Positions 8,401 to 17,392 of a stretch of DNA of 64,000 nucleotides are shown here, piece after piece. Position 1 is the stretch's first letter. Every line of letters begins with the position of its first letter. This DNA comes from Shewanella cyperi (GTDB lineage: Bacteria > Pseudomonadota > Gammaproteobacteria > Enterobacterales > Shewanellaceae). The position numbers and the translations under genes were made by a program. The stretch lies in assembly GCF_017354985.1 (NCBI RefSeq), contig NZ_CP071501.1:3263001-3327000 (forward strand), written 5' to 3'. The notes below the pieces were generated by a model that did not search any database, was not told where the DNA came from, and worked only from the letters and a program-made list of their open reading frames with translations.

Positions 8401-11400
8401 CTACTCTTGCTGCAAGATGAGCAGAGGGGCACTATTATGGAAGAATTTTTGACTCGAGTCACCGATGACCACCTTAAAAGTCTTCACGCTGTCTTTGAGC
8501 AAGTCCCGCCCCTCAAGGTCGTCTCCCGTAACAGATGTCACATTACCAGAAAATTCAATGTAATATGTGCCTATTTCATCCTCTGCTCGTATGCCAACTA
8601 ATTTAACTGTATGTGTACCTGCGGTTAGAGGAATAGATATTGGACCTATTTTTCTTTGAGGGCTCGAACCATCGGTAATTACTTTGTCGTCAACGACTAG
8701 CTTGAATATATCATCATTAAAGTTACCGTTGTCGCCAAAGGTTACGTCGAGTAGATAGGGTACGGTAAATTTAAGACCATTACTTATTTGATTATTTACT
8801 TCGACCGTTACATTACCTGTTATAATCCCGTTAGGCACAGTTACTGTCAGCTTGTTTGGTTCAACTTTTGCTATAGATGCCACAATGCGGTCATTGTTAT
8901 TACCAGCAAAGGTGACTTTGTTTTTGTTTTTTACGGGATCAAAACCCACACCTTCAATAACAACTATATCACCTGGCTGTCCATTGTCATTTTTTAACCT
9001 AGAGATTTTCAATCCATCACTAATCATGATGTCAATCGGAGAAGTTGCTTCTTGACCTCTGTGTTTAACTTTAACAGATATTGGCCCGATTGCATTGGCC
9101 AATAAACTTGCAGGTACTGTAATGTCTAAGCGGGTACCTGCATCTGAAATGTCGTCGTATTGAATTTCCTCTTCATCGCCTGCTTTATTTTTATCTTTGA
9201 GATAGGCCACTGGTTTTTCATCAAACCAATACCAACGCTCATTGATTCCAAAGCCTGTACCGATAATGGTAAGTGGTTTACTCACTGCTTCGGGTTTCAT
9301 TATACTAGGATCCAGGTCCGCAATTTTCAGTCCCCAAGTGACGGTAAAATCTGATTTAACTGGAACAAACATCATATCTTTGATTGTCTTGACCTGGTCG
9401 GCGATGATATCAGCCACTTTGGCTCCTTTAATCAGGGCTTCGGCTTGACCTGAAACAGGCAACCACTTACGTGCAGCCGCTGTAGCGGCCAAAATAGCCA
9501 AGTCATTAGGGCTAATGGCTAATTCTTTCAGTACGGCCTTGGTAATAGGGCCAAGTTTTCCTGCATTGTCCACCTTGTAAAAAGATTCTATTTCATTCTT
9601 ATAGAATTCGATAAAAATTTCTTTTGTGAAATTTTCTATGTCTTCAACTGTTACATTGTCATCGTTATAGATTTTTTCACTTTCTTCAATTAATTTAGGT
9701 GAGTATGCTATAATCGCCTTTGTTATAGCAACTTTATCAAAGCCTTGTTTTGGAGGAGTGTAATTTATGCCTTCCAGAATGATATCTACAAATGGCAGCA
9801 GTATACCGTCGATAATCGTTCTAATAGCTAAACTTTTTCTAGCATCTAGATTAGCCTTATCATATTCAGAGTTGTTTCTAAAGCTGAAAGGAGAAGGGCC
9901 CAAAGGTGTATTTACACCAGGGGAAAGCACTTGGTATAAGCAGCTTTGATATGGGCAGTTATTATAATATTGATCTTTAGACCAAAATTCAATGCCCCAG
10001 AACGTACCAGATTGTGGCCCAAGGATATTTCCATCCCATCCGCTATTAATATGTCTCCTAAGCGGGGTGTCTAATTGTGATGGGTCATATTCGTCATTTT
10101 TACCTAGCGGTATTATCTGAGTGCTTAAATAAAGTTTTGTTCTGTTTTCTAATTTTGTGCAGCCATCATATTGAAGTTTATTTTTTTGTTCATCACTTAT
10201 TTCAGGATTATCAGGGCAGCTAGGATCCGTTGGTAGCCAATTATCCGTAAAGTTTGTGGCGTCTAGTGAATAATCAAAATGATCTGTGCCATAATTTTTT
10301 ATTGTTGGTTTAATGCTGCCTGTAGTTGAGCTTGAATTTAAGGCTTTAGTGATATTTTTGCTTTTTATATTAGATGCATTAGCAGGAGTTGGCAAGCTGG
10401 ATTGATATTTATCGTATATCTTGCGACTATTGCTTAGCAAGAGTGTACTGGTTTCACTTGAATACTTATCTAGGGCTGTTGGAGAAAGCTCCAATAACTG
10501 GCTAAAGTGTGCCATGACTTCTTTGAATTCAGGATAGTCTATTACTACGTTTTTGAAGTTATAGATCTCGCTTAAAGGAATTTTTTTTGTGCCTATATAA
10601 TCAAGTACGTGTTTGAAGGTTGTACTTTCAAGATTGAGGGTTACTGCAGTATCCTGTGGAAGTATATAGCCGCTTAGGTATAGCTTTCTGTTGTTATCAT
10701 CAACAGTATTAAGAAAACTGTTAATAGGTGTCAGGCGATTTTTAAAGTGGCTTACCATTTGTGTTGCGGAAGCATCCAATTGATATTGATTGCCAAGAAG
10801 GGTCTCGACAGTTATTTGTTCTGCTTCTACGTTATGGAGCAAGCTTACATTAGCTTCAATATTTTTAACGACATAATATGTCTCTAAGTTACTTTGACCC
10901 AGTGTGTTGTTTATCTGTAATTCACCGTCATTTAAGTTATTTGGCACTCTTATCGTTGCTTCTGTTGCCGTTGAAGATATGACCTCTAAGGCTCTTCCAC
11001 CAGCAGTAATTGTCATGTCTTGAGTAAAATCACTACCTATAATACTGGTTGTTTCCAATTCCTTTAGAAGATAAGCCTGATTAGAGGATATAACGGGCAC
11101 TCCTTTGTCATGGACGTCCAACTCACGAATATTACTTCTGAAAGCTCCATCTGAAATAAATAATTCAGTTGCAGCTTTAGGTGCGGTGACAGAGAAGATA
11201 CCTGAAGTTGAACTTATAGGAATGTTAATAGGGCTCAAATTTTGACGTTTAAAAACTATGTAGCTTTGAACTCCAGGTAATGATTGATTCAGCTCGATCT
11301 GTAATGTATCACCTTCTCTAACAAATCTTACTGCAATGTCATTGTGATTTACTTCAGGTGAGCTTATAAATGTATCTTGGTTTTCGATGACTTCCGATAA

Positions 11401-12459
11401 CCTATCATCATCATTAATATCAAGAAGTCCATCGTTATCGTCATCAAGATCTTCATAGTCTGAGAGGCCATCTAAATCCCTATCTGTCGGGTGTTCTATT
11501 TCCGCCCCGGCTTCGATCTGATCGGGTATATTATTGCCGTCAGAATCTATATCTATAAAGTTACCAAGACCATCCTGATCATGGTCAAAAGCACCTTCTC
11601 TGTGGTCAAGGATACCATCACCATCACTGTCTGTATCACTCCAATTAGGGATACCGTCACCGTCAGGATCGAAGCCTAAACTAGGAATGTAGCGCCCATA
11701 AAGAAACTCATCTGCATCTGAAATACCATCCTGATCAGTATCCCAAGTTTGATTGTTAATCCCCAATGCAGATTCCTGAATATCATCCAATCCGTCGCCA
11801 TCCAAATCTGAAAACACCCTGCCTTCATAGGAAAAGCTCGGGCTTCCATCAAAATTGATATCATTTACACCGACGTGGTACATCCCATCCTCAAGTATTT
11901 CAACATTGATGGCCAGTGTCTTGAGAGATGGTGATATAGCAATTTTCCCGAAATTCAGTGCATTACCTTGAGCATCAGAGAAATAAATATTGGGTTTGAA
12001 TTCAGTATCTTGATAGTTGAGCCTAAAGGTATAGAAATGGCCTTTTTCCCCCTTAAAGGAAAAAAGATCACCGTTATCGGACTTAGTGGCAATTGCGCCC
12101 CTGACACTGAACGGAGGCAAAAGATTGGTTGGAGTTGCCACTGAAGGGTTATCATTTGGCTCTAAATCGGTGAAAACTTCTGTGTCGGTTTTACTCACAT
12201 CAAACGGATAATCATCCAGCTCATCCGGAACACCGTCACCGTCTTCATCTTTATTTTCCCAGGTGCCGACCTGATTAACCGGATCGGTTGGCGTGCCGGG
12301 ATCCGTGGGGTTACCTGGATCCGTTGGATCTGTGGGAGTACCGGGATCGGTTGGGGTGGTCGGGTTAGTGCCCTCACCGGGTTCCAATTCTCCGTTACAG
12401 CCGCCGACCACGACGGTGCCGGCAAGTAACAGTGCCAGATAAAGCGCTTTAAATTTCAT
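8401..12459 (-). CDS. Giant surface lipoprotein with thrombospondin-type-3 and IPT/TIG repeats, last gene of the Tad operon
   Basis: The ATG at 12459 follows AGGGAAATAAG, 17 nt after the TadE stop. The N-terminus ends in lipobox GGC (Cys21). Next come PTDPG-type linkers (about residues 31-61), a calcium-loop segment (DEDGDGVPDELDDYP), a bacterial pre-peptidase C-terminal-like domain (about 98-215), and about 140 residues of DxDxDG calcium-binding repeats of the thrombospondin type 3 kind. IPT/TIG-like immunoglobulin folds appear at about 455-535 and in the last 300 residues. A central region of about 500 residues is unrecognised. The base composition is markedly AT-richer than that of the tad genes. 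I infer a pilus-associated or co-regulated adhesin on the outer surface. Confidence 0.85.
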   Translation of the reverse strand: MKFKALYLALLLAGTVVVGGCNGELEPGEGTNPTTPTDPGTPTDPTDPGNPTDPGTPTDPVNQVGTWENKDEDGDGVPDELDDYPFDVSKTDTEVFTDLEPNDNPSVATPTNLLPPFSVRGAIATKSDNGDLFSFKGEKGHFYTFRLNYQDTEFKPNIYFSDAQGNALNFGKIAISPSLKTLAINVEILEDGMYHVGVNDINFDGSPSFSYEGRVFSDLDGDGLDDIQESALGINNQTWDTDQDGISDADEFLYGRYIPSLGFDPDGDGIPNWSDTDSDGDGILDHREGAFDHDQDGLGNFIDIDSDGNNIPDQIEAGAEIEHPTDRDLDGLSDYEDLDDDNDGLLDINDDDRLSEVIENQDTFISSPEVNHNDIAVRFVREGDTLQIELNQSLPGVQSYIVFKRQNLSPINIPISSTSGIFSVTAPKAATELFISDGAFRSNIRELDVHDKGVPVISSNQAYLLKELETTSIIGSDFTQDMTITAGGRALEVISSTATEATIRVPNNLNDGELQINNTLGQSNLETYYVVKNIEANVSLLHNVEAEQITVETLLGNQYQLDASATQMVSHFKNRLTPINSFLNTVDDNNRKLYLSGYILPQDTAVTLNLESTTFKHVLDYIGTKKIPLSEIYNFKNVVIDYPEFKEVMAHFSQLLELSPTALDKYSSETSTLLLSNSRKIYDKYQSSLPTPANASNIKSKNITKALNSSSTTGSIKPTIKNYGTDHFDYSLDATNFTDNWLPTDPSCPDNPEISDEQKNKLQYDGCTKLENRTKLYLSTQIIPLGKNDEYDPSQLDTPLRRHINSGWDGNILGPQSGTFWGIEFWSKDQYYNNCPYQSCLYQVLSPGVNTPLGPSPFSFRNNSEYDKANLDARKSLAIRTIIDGILLPFVDIILEGINYTPPKQGFDKVAITKAIIAYSPKLIEESEKIYNDDNVTVEDIENFTKEIFIEFYKNEIESFYKVDNAGKLGPITKAVLKELAISPNDLAILAATAAARKWLPVSGQAEALIKGAKVADIIADQVKTIKDMMFVPVKSDFTVTWGLKIADLDPSIMKPEAVSKPLTIIGTGFGINERWYWFDEKPVAYLKDKNKAGDEEEIQYDDISDAGTRLDITVPASLLANAIGPISVKVKHRGQEATSPIDIMISDGLKISRLKNDNGQPGDIVVIEGVGFDPVKNKNKVTFAGNNNDRIVASIAKVEPNKLTVTVPNGIITGNVTVEVNNQISNGLKFTVPYLLDVTFGDNGNFNDDIFKLVVDDKVITDGSSPQRKIGPISIPLTAGTHTVKLVGIRAEDEIGTYYIEFSGNVTSVTGDDLEGRDLLKDSVKTFKVVIGDSSQKFFHNSAPLLILQQE

Positions 12460-12476
12460 CTTATTTCCCTTTGATG

Positions 12477-13157
12477 TTACATCCTGAACGGGGTCTGCAT
12501 TCGCATCATCCCCTGTGAAACCATGGCCATATAAACGTCGCCCGTGGCCAAGCCCAGAGCATTGCAGGCCAACTGTTCATCGCTGACCCCAAATAAAGGT
12601 GAGGTCACCACCTGGTTGATGACCCGGTTGGCAAACGGCACCACCAATCGCTGACACCAGCGCACTTCGATTTGCAGCAGGTTGGCATCCTGAATATTGA
12701 GCTGACGGCCGCCGCCGACATTCTTGTACGCGCTGCTGCGGTACATAAGGTTGTTATTGGGGATCTCGTACAGGCTGCGGTTATTCTCTCTGGCGCGGTA
12801 TTTGAACTGGTCAAACACGGCTCTGTTGGGGTTCAGTACCCGCAGCTGCGCCAAGGCGGTGACCGCGGCGCGGGCTTTGCCATAAGCCGCCAGGGTGTCG
12901 GTTGCCTCTGTGCCTGTGGCAAATAACGACATCATCCCCTGGGCCAGAGCCTTGTTCATGGCAGTGGTGCTGCCATAGTTGAGAGTGCCGGCCCTGACGG
13001 CCTTGACCGTGGCCGAGTTCAACGTTGATTTGGCCACATAGATAAAGGTCCATTGCACCACCAACATCATGACCACCAGCACCACGGGCATCAGGAATGG
13101 CAGCGCAACATTGAATTCAAACATGGCCTGGCCACGTTGCCTGACGACAGATCTCAT
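12477..13157 (-). CDS. tadE: TadE-like pseudopilin, 226 aa
   Basis: A short basic leader ending RG is followed by QAMFEF and one hydrophobic helix (about residues 15-40). This is the class III prepilin pattern G|xxxxE with Glu at +5. TadE-type minor pseudopilins are cleaved by the Tad prepilin peptidase and help assemble Flp pili. The periplasmic domain of about 185 residues has two cysteines (RWCQ, QLACNA). It overlaps the upstream tadD stop by 4 nt, and the giant lipoprotein gene follows after 17 nt. Confidence 0.82.
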   Translation of the reverse strand: MRSVVRQRGQAMFEFNVALPFLMPVVLVVMMLVVQWTFIYVAKSTLNSATVKAVRAGTLNYGSTTAMNKALAQGMMSLFATGTEATDTLAAYGKARAAVTALAQLRVLNPNRAVFDQFKYRARENNRSLYEIPNNNLMYRSSAYKNVGGGRQLNIQDANLLQIEVRWCQRLVVPFANRVINQVVTSPLFGVSDEQLACNALGLATGDVYMAMVSQGMMRMQTPFRM

Positions 13158-13636
13158 TCGGCCCGCGCCTGGGTATTGTTATCGGGCGCACTTTGCAAAC
13201 CATTGAGCACCTGCAACAGCGCCGAAATTTGCCGACCGATGGCACTGTCCTTGTCGCCCCGGGATTCGATGGCTTCCAATATCTGTGTCGATTGTTTCAG
13301 CCTGACCAGGCTCATGTTGTACCAGGCTTTTTGGTTTTCCGGCTCCAATTCGACACAACGCTGGTAAGCGGCGATGGCGGCATCATGGCGACCGGTGCGG
13401 GTGTAAATATTGCCGAGCCGGAACCAGCCCGGTGCGTAGTTGGGCACTAAGGCCAGAACTTCCAGATATTGGCTTTCCGCCTGATCCAACTTGGCCAGCT
13501 TATAGGCGTGTTCGGCCTGGGCCTGCAGGGCCACGATTTCCTGGTTGCCATCGGATGTTGCGGGCGTGCTGCTGCAGGCACAGAGCATCAAGGCCAGGCC
13601 CGCAAGCGTTAGTAAATTTGTCAATTTGGATCCCAT
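13154..13636 (-). CDS. tadD: TadD-like TPR lipoprotein
   Basis: The signal peptide ends in LMLCACSS, a lipobox. Residues about 30-130 hold two or three tetratricopeptide repeats (AEHAYKLAKLDQAESQYLEV; PGWFRLGNIYTRTGRHDAAI; KAWYNMSLVRLKQS). In Tad systems, TadD is the periplasmic TPR lipoprotein needed for pilus biogenesis, probably by helping the secretin. It overlaps the DUF192 gene by 16 nt upstream and tadE by 4 nt downstream. Confidence 0.83.
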   Translation of the reverse strand: MGSKLTNLLTLAGLALMLCACSSTPATSDGNQEIVALQAQAEHAYKLAKLDQAESQYLEVLALVPNYAPGWFRLGNIYTRTGRHDAAIAAYQRCVELEPENQKAWYNMSLVRLKQSTQILEAIESRGDKDSAIGRQISALLQVLNGLQSAPDNNTQARAE

Positions 13637-13968
13637 ATCAGCTCATCTCCCTGGGTAATTTGCAGTTGTGCGACGCTGCCGGCGGCCAGTTCCAAAACAC
13701 TGGATGCCTGCCGGCAATGGCTGGATCGCCACGGTTTCAGCCCCGTGACTATGCGGACGACTTTGTGTCTGCGGTCGAGGTAAACCAGATCCAGGGGATA
13801 CCCCATCCACATGGTGTGTACGGCATTGCAGGGGCTGATCAACATGCCCTGATCTGACTGCAATGGTGCCCGCCCCAATAAACCGCGCAGCCGCAACCAG
13901 GGGGTGTCAGCCAGGCTAACCTGTAACTCTTTACCGTTGCGGCTATTTAACATTTTGATCTTTTTCAT
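13621..13968 (-). CDS. DUF192 family protein inside the Tad operon
   Basis: The 115 residues carry the DUF192 pattern: RLRGLLGRAPL, then GMLISPCNAVHTMWMGYPLD with its conserved Met, His and Trp, then VYLDRRHKVVRI, and a C-terminal LELAAGSV. DUF192 proteins form small beta barrels of unknown biochemical role and turn up in some Tad loci. No signal peptide is visible, unlike many free-standing DUF192 proteins, so this copy may be cytosolic. It overlaps tadC by 4 nt and tadD by 16 nt, showing tight co-translation. Confidence 0.8.
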   Translation of the reverse strand: MKKIKMLNSRNGKELQVSLADTPWLRLRGLLGRAPLQSDQGMLISPCNAVHTMWMGYPLDLVYLDRRHKVVRIVTGLKPWRSSHCRQASSVLELAAGSVAQLQITQGDELIWDPN

Positions 13969-14828
13969 AATTCGTACATGAATTTCATGACTATCGGGAA
14001 TGCCAGGATGAGAAAGGTGACGGGGAAAATAAACGCAATCAGCGGAAACACCAGCTTGACCGGGGCCTCAAGGGCCTTTTTCTCCGCCCGCTGGAAACGT
14101 TCCACCCGGCGTTGATCGGATTGGATCCTGAGTGTCTGTCCCAGGCTGGCACCGGTTTTTTCCGCCTGTGCCAGGGAACTGACCAGGCTGTTGATTTCGG
14201 TAATTTGCACCCTGTCGGCCATGTTGCGAAACGCCTGGGCCCGCGACATACCGGCGCGCATATCACGGATAACCTTTTCCAGTTCGATTTTCATCGGACC
14301 ATTGGGCCCCCGTTCCACCGCCTGCATCAGGGCGCCGGACATATTGAGTCCGGCCTCAATGGACATGGTGAGATAATCCAGGTAAACAGGCAGTACCTTG
14401 ACTATGAGTCCCTGGCGCTTTTTACGCAGATCGTTCAGGGTCAACACCGGCAGGTAAAAGCCCAATACGGCGGCAATGAGCAGGTAATTTAGCTGAACCG
14501 CATCCAGCATCAGGCCGGCGACCAACATCAGACCCAGGGCAAAAAAGGTGCTGATGATGCGGATGGCAAAATACTGTTCGGCGTTCATCATGTAGGACAA
14601 ACCCGACAGCTGCAGTTTCTTGGACACCCGCTCCAGATAGTCCACGCTGAGCTTTTCACTGACGTAATAGGCCAGCAGCCTGACTATGGGCCAGATCATT
14701 TTGAGGCCAGGCGTCAGGGGATCCATAAACTCGCGGCTGTCCTGCGGCACCTTGCGGTAGATACGGGTGCAGCTGACGATAAGCGCTATGACGGCCAGGG
14801 TGTAAATGGTGACGATAAGATTGACCAT
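13965..14828 (-). CDS. tadC: TadC-like inner-membrane platform protein
   Basis: The protein is 287 residues, the usual TadC length. One N-terminal helix is followed by two helices at about residues 85-125, a cytosolic T2SS-F domain (LDYLTMSIEAGLNMSGALMQ; RDMRAGMSRAQAFRNMADR; AEKTGASLGQTLRIQSD) and C-terminal helices (LVFPLIAFIFPVTFLILAFP). TadB and TadC form the platform on which the TadA ATPase drives pilin insertion. The TadB stop lies 8 nt upstream. Confidence 0.88.
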   Translation of the reverse strand: MVNLIVTIYTLAVIALIVSCTRIYRKVPQDSREFMDPLTPGLKMIWPIVRLLAYYVSEKLSVDYLERVSKKLQLSGLSYMMNAEQYFAIRIISTFFALGLMLVAGLMLDAVQLNYLLIAAVLGFYLPVLTLNDLRKKRQGLIVKVLPVYLDYLTMSIEAGLNMSGALMQAVERGPNGPMKIELEKVIRDMRAGMSRAQAFRNMADRVQITEINSLVSSLAQAEKTGASLGQTLRIQSDQRRVERFQRAEKKALEAPVKLVFPLIAFIFPVTFLILAFPIVMKFMYEL

Positions 14829-14836
14829 ATACCCTC

Positions 14837-15688
14837 CTAGACGTCGATGGAGACGATCTTTTTAATCGCCAGGTAACCGCAAAACAGCATCAGCGTCCCG
14901 ACGACTATGACGCCCCACCCCAGGGGTTCGGATAAGATCCGCCCCATGGAAGCCGGCTCCATGTGATACAGCACTATGCCGATGAACACCGGCAGGGCCG
15001 TCATCACCAATCCCTGAAGTTTGCCCTGGGATGTCAGTGCCTGGATCTTGCCTTCCATCTCAATTTTGCGCCTCAGGGTCGATGACAGCCGCTGCAACAC
15101 CTCGGCCAGGTTGCCGCCCACATCGCGGGAGATCTGCATACCGGCAACCACCAACTGGAATTCGTCTTCCGGAATGCGGCTGAGCATGTTGTTGAGGGCG
15201 GTATTGAACTCGACCCCCAGACGCTGTTCGCGCAGGAACAGCTGGAACTCCTGCTTGGCAGGAGCTTCCATTTCGTCGGCCATAAACTCAATGGCACTGG
15301 TGGTATTGGCCCCCGCCTGCATGGAAGAGGCAATCATATTGAGGGCATCGGGTAACTGGTGCACAAACTTACGCCGGCGCCGCTTGTGCAGGAAGCTGTA
15401 GGCAAATCGGGGCAATATGGCCAGCACTATACTCAACATGATCCCCAGCACCCATGACCCCAACATCACCCGTCCCAAAAAGGGCACCGAGGCCAGGGTA
15501 AACAGGTTAATCATGAACAATTGGCCGGGTTCGATGAACAGGAACATGTCGGCCAGGTTGCTTCTGGCCGATGAGGTGAAGGTTTCCTGGTATTTACGTC
15601 CCAGTGATTCCCCCAGGTGTTTCAGTGACCACACCAACAGGCTCACAGACAGAAATGCCATGACCATGGCAATAACCAACTCAGCCAT
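14837..15688 (-). CDS. tadB: TadB-like inner-membrane platform protein
   Basis: The ATG at 15688 lies behind AAGGA and overlaps the tadA stop by 8 nt; an upstream TTG at 15706 would place that ribosome site inside the gene. The 283-residue protein has an N-terminal helix, a helix pair at about residues 60-95, the T2SS-F signature (LPDALNMIASSMQAGANTTS; GMQISRDVGGNLAEVLQRL) and two C-terminal helices. It pairs with TadC at the base of the Flp pilus machine. Confidence 0.88.
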   Translation of the reverse strand: MAELVIAMVMAFLSVSLLVWSLKHLGESLGRKYQETFTSSARSNLADMFLFIEPGQLFMINLFTLASVPFLGRVMLGSWVLGIMLSIVLAILPRFAYSFLHKRRRRKFVHQLPDALNMIASSMQAGANTTSAIEFMADEMEAPAKQEFQLFLREQRLGVEFNTALNNMLSRIPEDEFQLVVAGMQISRDVGGNLAEVLQRLSSTLRRKIEMEGKIQALTSQGKLQGLVMTALPVFIGIVLYHMEPASMGRILSEPLGWGVIVVGTLMLFCGYLAIKKIVSIDV

Positions 15689-17384
15689 GATCGCTTTCCT
15701 TTGCAAAGGTGTCCATTTGCACCCGGATGCCTCGACGGCGTAAGTCCTCGTAAAACTCGGGCACAGTGCCGGTCGCCATATAGTGACCCACGACCTTGCC
15801 CTGTTCGGAGAAACCGGTTTGCTGGAAGCGGAAGATTTCCGAAAGCTGAACCGTCGAGCCTTCTATGCCGGTCACTTCACAAATGCTGGTTACCCGGCGT
15901 GAACCATCGGCAAAGCGGGATTGCTGCACTATGAGGTTAATGGCCGATGCTATCTGTTCCCGAATAGCCTGCACCGGCAGATCCATCCCCGCCATCATTA
16001 CCATAACCTCAAGCCGCGCCACACAATCCCGGGGTGAGTTGGAGTGTGCCGTGGTGAGTGAACCGTCGTGGCCTGTGTTCATGGCTTGCAGCATATCCAG
16101 TGCTTCCCCGCCGCGGCATTCGCCAATCACCACCCTATCCGGGCGCATCCGCAGACAGTTTTTCACCAGATCACGAATTTCCACTGCCCCCTTGCCTTCC
16201 TGGTTTGGCGGTCTGGCCTCCAAGGCGACCAGGTTGGGTTGGTACAACCTCAGTTCAGCAGCGTCTTCCACGGTAATGATCCGCTCATCGGGCGGGATAA
16301 AGTTGGATAAGACGTTCAGCAGCGTGGTTTTACCTGAACCGGTACCACCAGAAATCACGATGTTTTTCTTGTGCTTAACCGCGATTTCCAGAAAATCGGC
16401 CATTTGCTTGTTCATGGAACCGAACTGCACCAAATCGGCCGCACTCAAACGTCGCTGCATAAACTTACGTATTGTGATGCAGGGGCCTTTCAGTGCCAGC
16501 GGTGGAATGACGGCATTCACCCGTGAACCATCCTTGAGTCTGGCGTCCACCATGGGGGAGCTTTCGTCGATACGGCGGCCAATAGGCGTAACTATGCGTT
16601 CAATGGCGCCCAACACCGCCAGGTCGTCGGAAAAGGCGATATCTGACAGGTGCAGCTGGCCTGACTTTTCATAAAATATCCGGTCGTGGCTGTTCACCAT
16701 GATTTCGGTTACATCGGAATCGGCAATCAGCGCCTCCAGGGGGCCCAAGCCTATGGTTTCGTCCAGCACTTCCTTGATAAGTTCTTCCAGTGACAGCTCG
16801 GCAGGAATACTCATTTGCGCCACTATCTGGTTGATTAACGAGTGGCTTTGACTGCGTAACTCGTCATCAGTCATCTCGTTCACATTGACCCGGCGCAAAT
16901 CCAGTTGCTTGAGCAATTCGCCATGAACCTGGCGCCGCCAGTGGTTCTTGAGACGAATGGTTTCACTGTTTTTGCTGGTTTCCAGGGCCTGAATTGCCAC
17001 CGCCTCGGGTGAGATAGGCTCGGCTATGGGTTGAGGCAATTCAAAGGTCGGTGCCGGGGCTTCTTCGGCTGGGGACGAAAACTGCCTGGCTTCTTCATCT
17101 TTAACCCGCAGGAAATAGTCACCAATCTGGATCCTGTCATTGAAGTTCAGCGGGCCATAGGAGCGAAGCTTCTGATCATTGACCTTAATGCCGGTCATGC
17201 TCTTGTTATCTTCAATATAGATACCCTCGGCTTCACGCTTCAAGGTCGCGTGGAGTCTGGATACCTTGATCCCGCGCAGCACCACCAGGTGCTCCGTGTC
17301 TTTGCCGATACAGCACTGACGGTGAATACATTGGTATTCGCCAACCTTGGTGCCCTTGGTGGTGCTGACTGTGATATTGAACAT
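15681..17384 (-). CDS. tadA: TadA/CpaF secretion ATPase with an N-terminal FHA domain
   Basis: The ATG at 17384 follows AGGAG at a normal distance; the GTG at 17390 is too close. Residues 20-95 form a forkhead-associated domain (IHRQCCIGKDTEHLVVLRG; VSRLHATL; IYIEDNKSMTGIKVND), a fold that binds phosphothreonine peptides. After a Pro-rich linker come the CpaF N-domain and a RecA-like ATPase with Walker A GGTGSGKTT (about residue 346), the Asp box (TVEDAAELRL) and the Walker B/His-box region (RPDRVVIGECRGGEALDM, then TGHDGSLTTAHSNS). Most TadA proteins lack the FHA part. It powers pilin export at the inner membrane. Confidence 0.9.
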   Translation of the reverse strand: MFNITVSTTKGTKVGEYQCIHRQCCIGKDTEHLVVLRGIKVSRLHATLKREAEGIYIEDNKSMTGIKVNDQKLRSYGPLNFNDRIQIGDYFLRVKDEEARQFSSPAEEAPAPTFELPQPIAEPISPEAVAIQALETSKNSETIRLKNHWRRQVHGELLKQLDLRRVNVNEMTDDELRSQSHSLINQIVAQMSIPAELSLEELIKEVLDETIGLGPLEALIADSDVTEIMVNSHDRIFYEKSGQLHLSDIAFSDDLAVLGAIERIVTPIGRRIDESSPMVDARLKDGSRVNAVIPPLALKGPCITIRKFMQRRLSAADLVQFGSMNKQMADFLEIAVKHKKNIVISGGTGSGKTTLLNVLSNFIPPDERIITVEDAAELRLYQPNLVALEARPPNQEGKGAVEIRDLVKNCLRMRPDRVVIGECRGGEALDMLQAMNTGHDGSLTTAHSNSPRDCVARLEVMVMMAGMDLPVQAIREQIASAINLIVQQSRFADGSRRVTSICEVTGIEGSTVQLSEIFRFQQTGFSEQGKVVGHYMATGTVPEFYEDLRRRGIRVQMDTFAKESDHG

Positions 17385-17392
17385 AGGCACTC

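Noticed and set aside
15688..15706. Upstream TTG start for tadB, and similar TTG/GTG starts for the genes at 2926, 17384 and 31342
   Set aside because: In each case the best ribosome site would lie inside the coding region if the upstream codon were used, while the downstream ATG is correctly spaced.
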